Virus record (IMG/VR): IMGVR_UViG_3300014819_000010
Location: 1 to 32,970 of that record
Source: a virus
Direction: 5' to 3' (one strand)
DNA: 32,970 nt
The translations under genes and the position numbers were made by a program. The notes beneath the pieces are model-generated. The model was not told where the DNA came from and ran no database searches. It saw only the letters and a list, made by a program, of their open reading frames with translations. Position 1 is the stretch's first letter; every line of letters starts with the position of its first letter. Shown here piece after piece: positions 31,857 through 32,970 of the stretch.

Positions 31857-32970
31857 ATGGGCTTTAAAATACCAACAAGAGAAGAGTTAGAAATGTCAGA
31901 AAAAAAATCAAAAAAGAGGAGTAGAACAATGACAAAATTAGGAAAGGGATTAGATGTTGGAACATCATTTGTTGTTCTTGCATCTGAACAAGAAGAAGGA
32001 ACAGTACAATATAAAGATTTTCGTGACGCATTTTATGTAATAAAACCATCAACTCCAATCGCAGCAAAGATGATTGAAAAAGGTCTTACCGGTAAAACCT
32101 TTGTAAAAGACGTAGATGGTTCATTTATCCTACTTGGTAAGGACGCTATTGAAAAAGCCATAGAACGTAATGATAGCGCCAAGCGGCCTATGTATCGTGG
32201 TGTTGTTTCTAGCAAGGAAAAAGATGCTCGTAAAGTTTTATCATATATTCTTAAGGAAGTAGCCGGAACTCCTACTGAACAAGGAGAAAAAATCGTTTTT
32301 TGCATTCCAGCACAACCAATCGATCAAGATGATGAAGATTTTGATGTTGGCTATCATGAAGATGTTGTAAAAAAAGTTTTATCTGACGCTGGTTATACTC
32401 CAAGAGCTATCAATGAGGCAGAAGCCCTTTGTTATTCAGAACTTGAAAATGATGATTATACCGGTATTTCGCTATCTTGCTTAATTCCAGGTACTAAAGT
32501 ATATACTAAAAATGGCATTGTCAATATAGAAAATGTAAAGATTGGGGATTTGGTTTTTACTCATAAGGGTCGATGGCGTCCTGTAACAAATGTAATAACA
32601 AAACAATTTGAGGGAACGGCTACAAAATTGCAATTGCAAGGTTATTCAAATACATGCGAAGATTACAAATTTGTTGACAATCACGAATTATATGTGTGCC
32701 GCAATAATAAATGGCAATGGATCGGTTGCGAAGAAATTGAGGTTGGTGACATTGTAGGTGAACCCATACAGCAGCAAGATCGTTTTGGAAAAGGAGAGCC
32801 TGGAATTACTATATGTGAGCGTACAACAAGCTCAAATACATATTCAAAAACTAGGATTGCAGCAACTCCAAATGTTCAAAGATTAATTGGATATTTTCTT
32901 GGAGATGGAAGTGTTAATGAAGCAGAAGGTTGTATTCAATTTGATTTTTCAAAAAATGAAGAAAACAACA
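31857..32970 (+). CDS. Actin/Hsp70-fold ATPase interrupted by an intein (partial)
   Basis: The gene runs off the right edge. Two in-frame starts have ribosome sites: 31857 (GAGGA 5 nt upstream) and 31929 (AGGAG 7 nt upstream, MTKLGKGLDVGTS). The second gives the usual N-terminus; the first adds a Lys-rich 24-residue segment. Phosphate-1 motif GLDVGTS and connect-1 motif INEAEALCYSEL resemble Hsp70 and ParM-type proteins. Phosphate-2 begins GISLS and is cut by an intein. Such proteins hydrolyse ATP and may form filaments for DNA segregation or act as chaperones. The job here is unknown. Confidence 0.8.
   Translation, partial: MGFKIPTREELEMSEKKSKKRSRTMTKLGKGLDVGTSFVVLASEQEEGTVQYKDFRDAFYVIKPSTPIAAKMIEKGLTGKTFVKDVDGSFILLGKDAIEKAIERNDSAKRPMYRGVVSSKEKDARKVLSYILKEVAGTPTEQGEKIVFCIPAQPIDQDDEDFDVGYHEDVVKKVLSDAGYTPRAINEAEALCYSELENDDYTGISLSCLIPGTKVYTKNGIVNIENVKIGDLVFTHKGRWRPVTNVITKQFEGTATKLQLQGYSNTCEDYKFVDNHELYVCRNNKWQWIGCEEIEVGDIVGEPIQQQDRFGKGEPGITICERTTSSNTYSKTRIAATPNVQRLIGYFLGDGSVNEAEGCIQFDFSKNEENN
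32478..32970 (+). mobile_element. Intein in the actin/Hsp70-like ATPase, partial
   Basis: The element begins with Cys1 (CLIPGTKVYTKNGIVNIENV), the common block A, followed by KIGDLVFTHKGRWRPVTNVI and a B-block-like VDNHELYVC. It continues with the start of a LAGLIDADG endonuclease (LIGYFLGDGSVNEAEG). It continues past the window end, so the splice site at its C-terminus and the +1 residue cannot be seen. Confidence 0.88.

Noticed and set aside
1-32970. tRNA, rRNA or CRISPR genes
   Set aside because: All gaps are under 300 bases, and no cloverleaf, ribosomal or repeat-spacer pattern was seen by eye.

Overview
The window is a piece of a large, AT-rich tailed-phage genome, most likely a myovirus with a broadly T4-like replication and nucleotide toolkit. 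Evidence: long virion and baseplate genes beside a complete set of phage replication genes, tight gene packing with frequent stop/start overlaps, strong Shine-Dalgarno sites, no rRNA or tRNA genes, and hairpin terminators where strands converge. The host cannot be named. A lipobox serine protease and a peptidoglycan amidase point weakly to a Gram-negative host.

Layout: (1) 1-10109, tail and baseplate structural genes on +: the C-terminal part of a tape-measure-like protein, a 54-aa protein, two very long virion proteins, and a small LysM/tail-X-like baseplate protein between them. (2) 10159-13317, a polymerase-only family A DNA polymerase, four small proteins (two zinc-ribbon, one membrane) and an HD hydrolase. 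(3) 13325-15454, two copies of a duplicated cassette (terminator hairpin, small minus-strand gene starting MKIT...QLKQLIREQVEE, conserved promoter-like block) on either side of a gp32-like ssDNA-binding protein. (4) 15455-21465, RecA split in two by an intein, dUTPase, a FEN-type 5' nuclease, a DnaB-family helicase and NrdB. (5) 21480-24293, NrdA interrupted by a LAGLIDADG intein. (6) 24298-27355, an envelope-directed group: amidase, gluzincin-like metalloprotease, PAP2-type phosphatase, lipoprotein serine protease. (7) 27395-28653, a small gene whose start codon lies in an inverted repeat, ThyX, and a frameshifted remnant. (8) 28672-30873, two convergent virion-type genes. (9) 30951-32970, a DUF1599-like protein with a zinc ribbon, a one-pass membrane protein, and an actin/Hsp70-fold ATPase with a third intein that runs off the window.

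How the genes fit together: helicase, SSB, RecA, the polymerase domain and the separate 5' nuclease form a replication and recombination module. RNR, dUTPase and ThyX supply dNTPs and dTMP. No proofreading exonuclease, primase or ligase is visible here.

The most striking element is the RecA locus. The N-terminal half ends in only 14 intein residues (basic). The C-terminal half starts at its own Shine-Dalgarno/ATG with 123 intein residues (acidic start). Between them lies a remnant that reads as the C-terminal end of an HNH endonuclease. Joined, the halves make a 137-residue mini-intein with all splice-site residues. This looks like an atypically split, trans-splicing intein caught after loss of its homing endonuclease. 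In all, three inteins interrupt three nucleotide-binding or catalytic sites within 17 kb.
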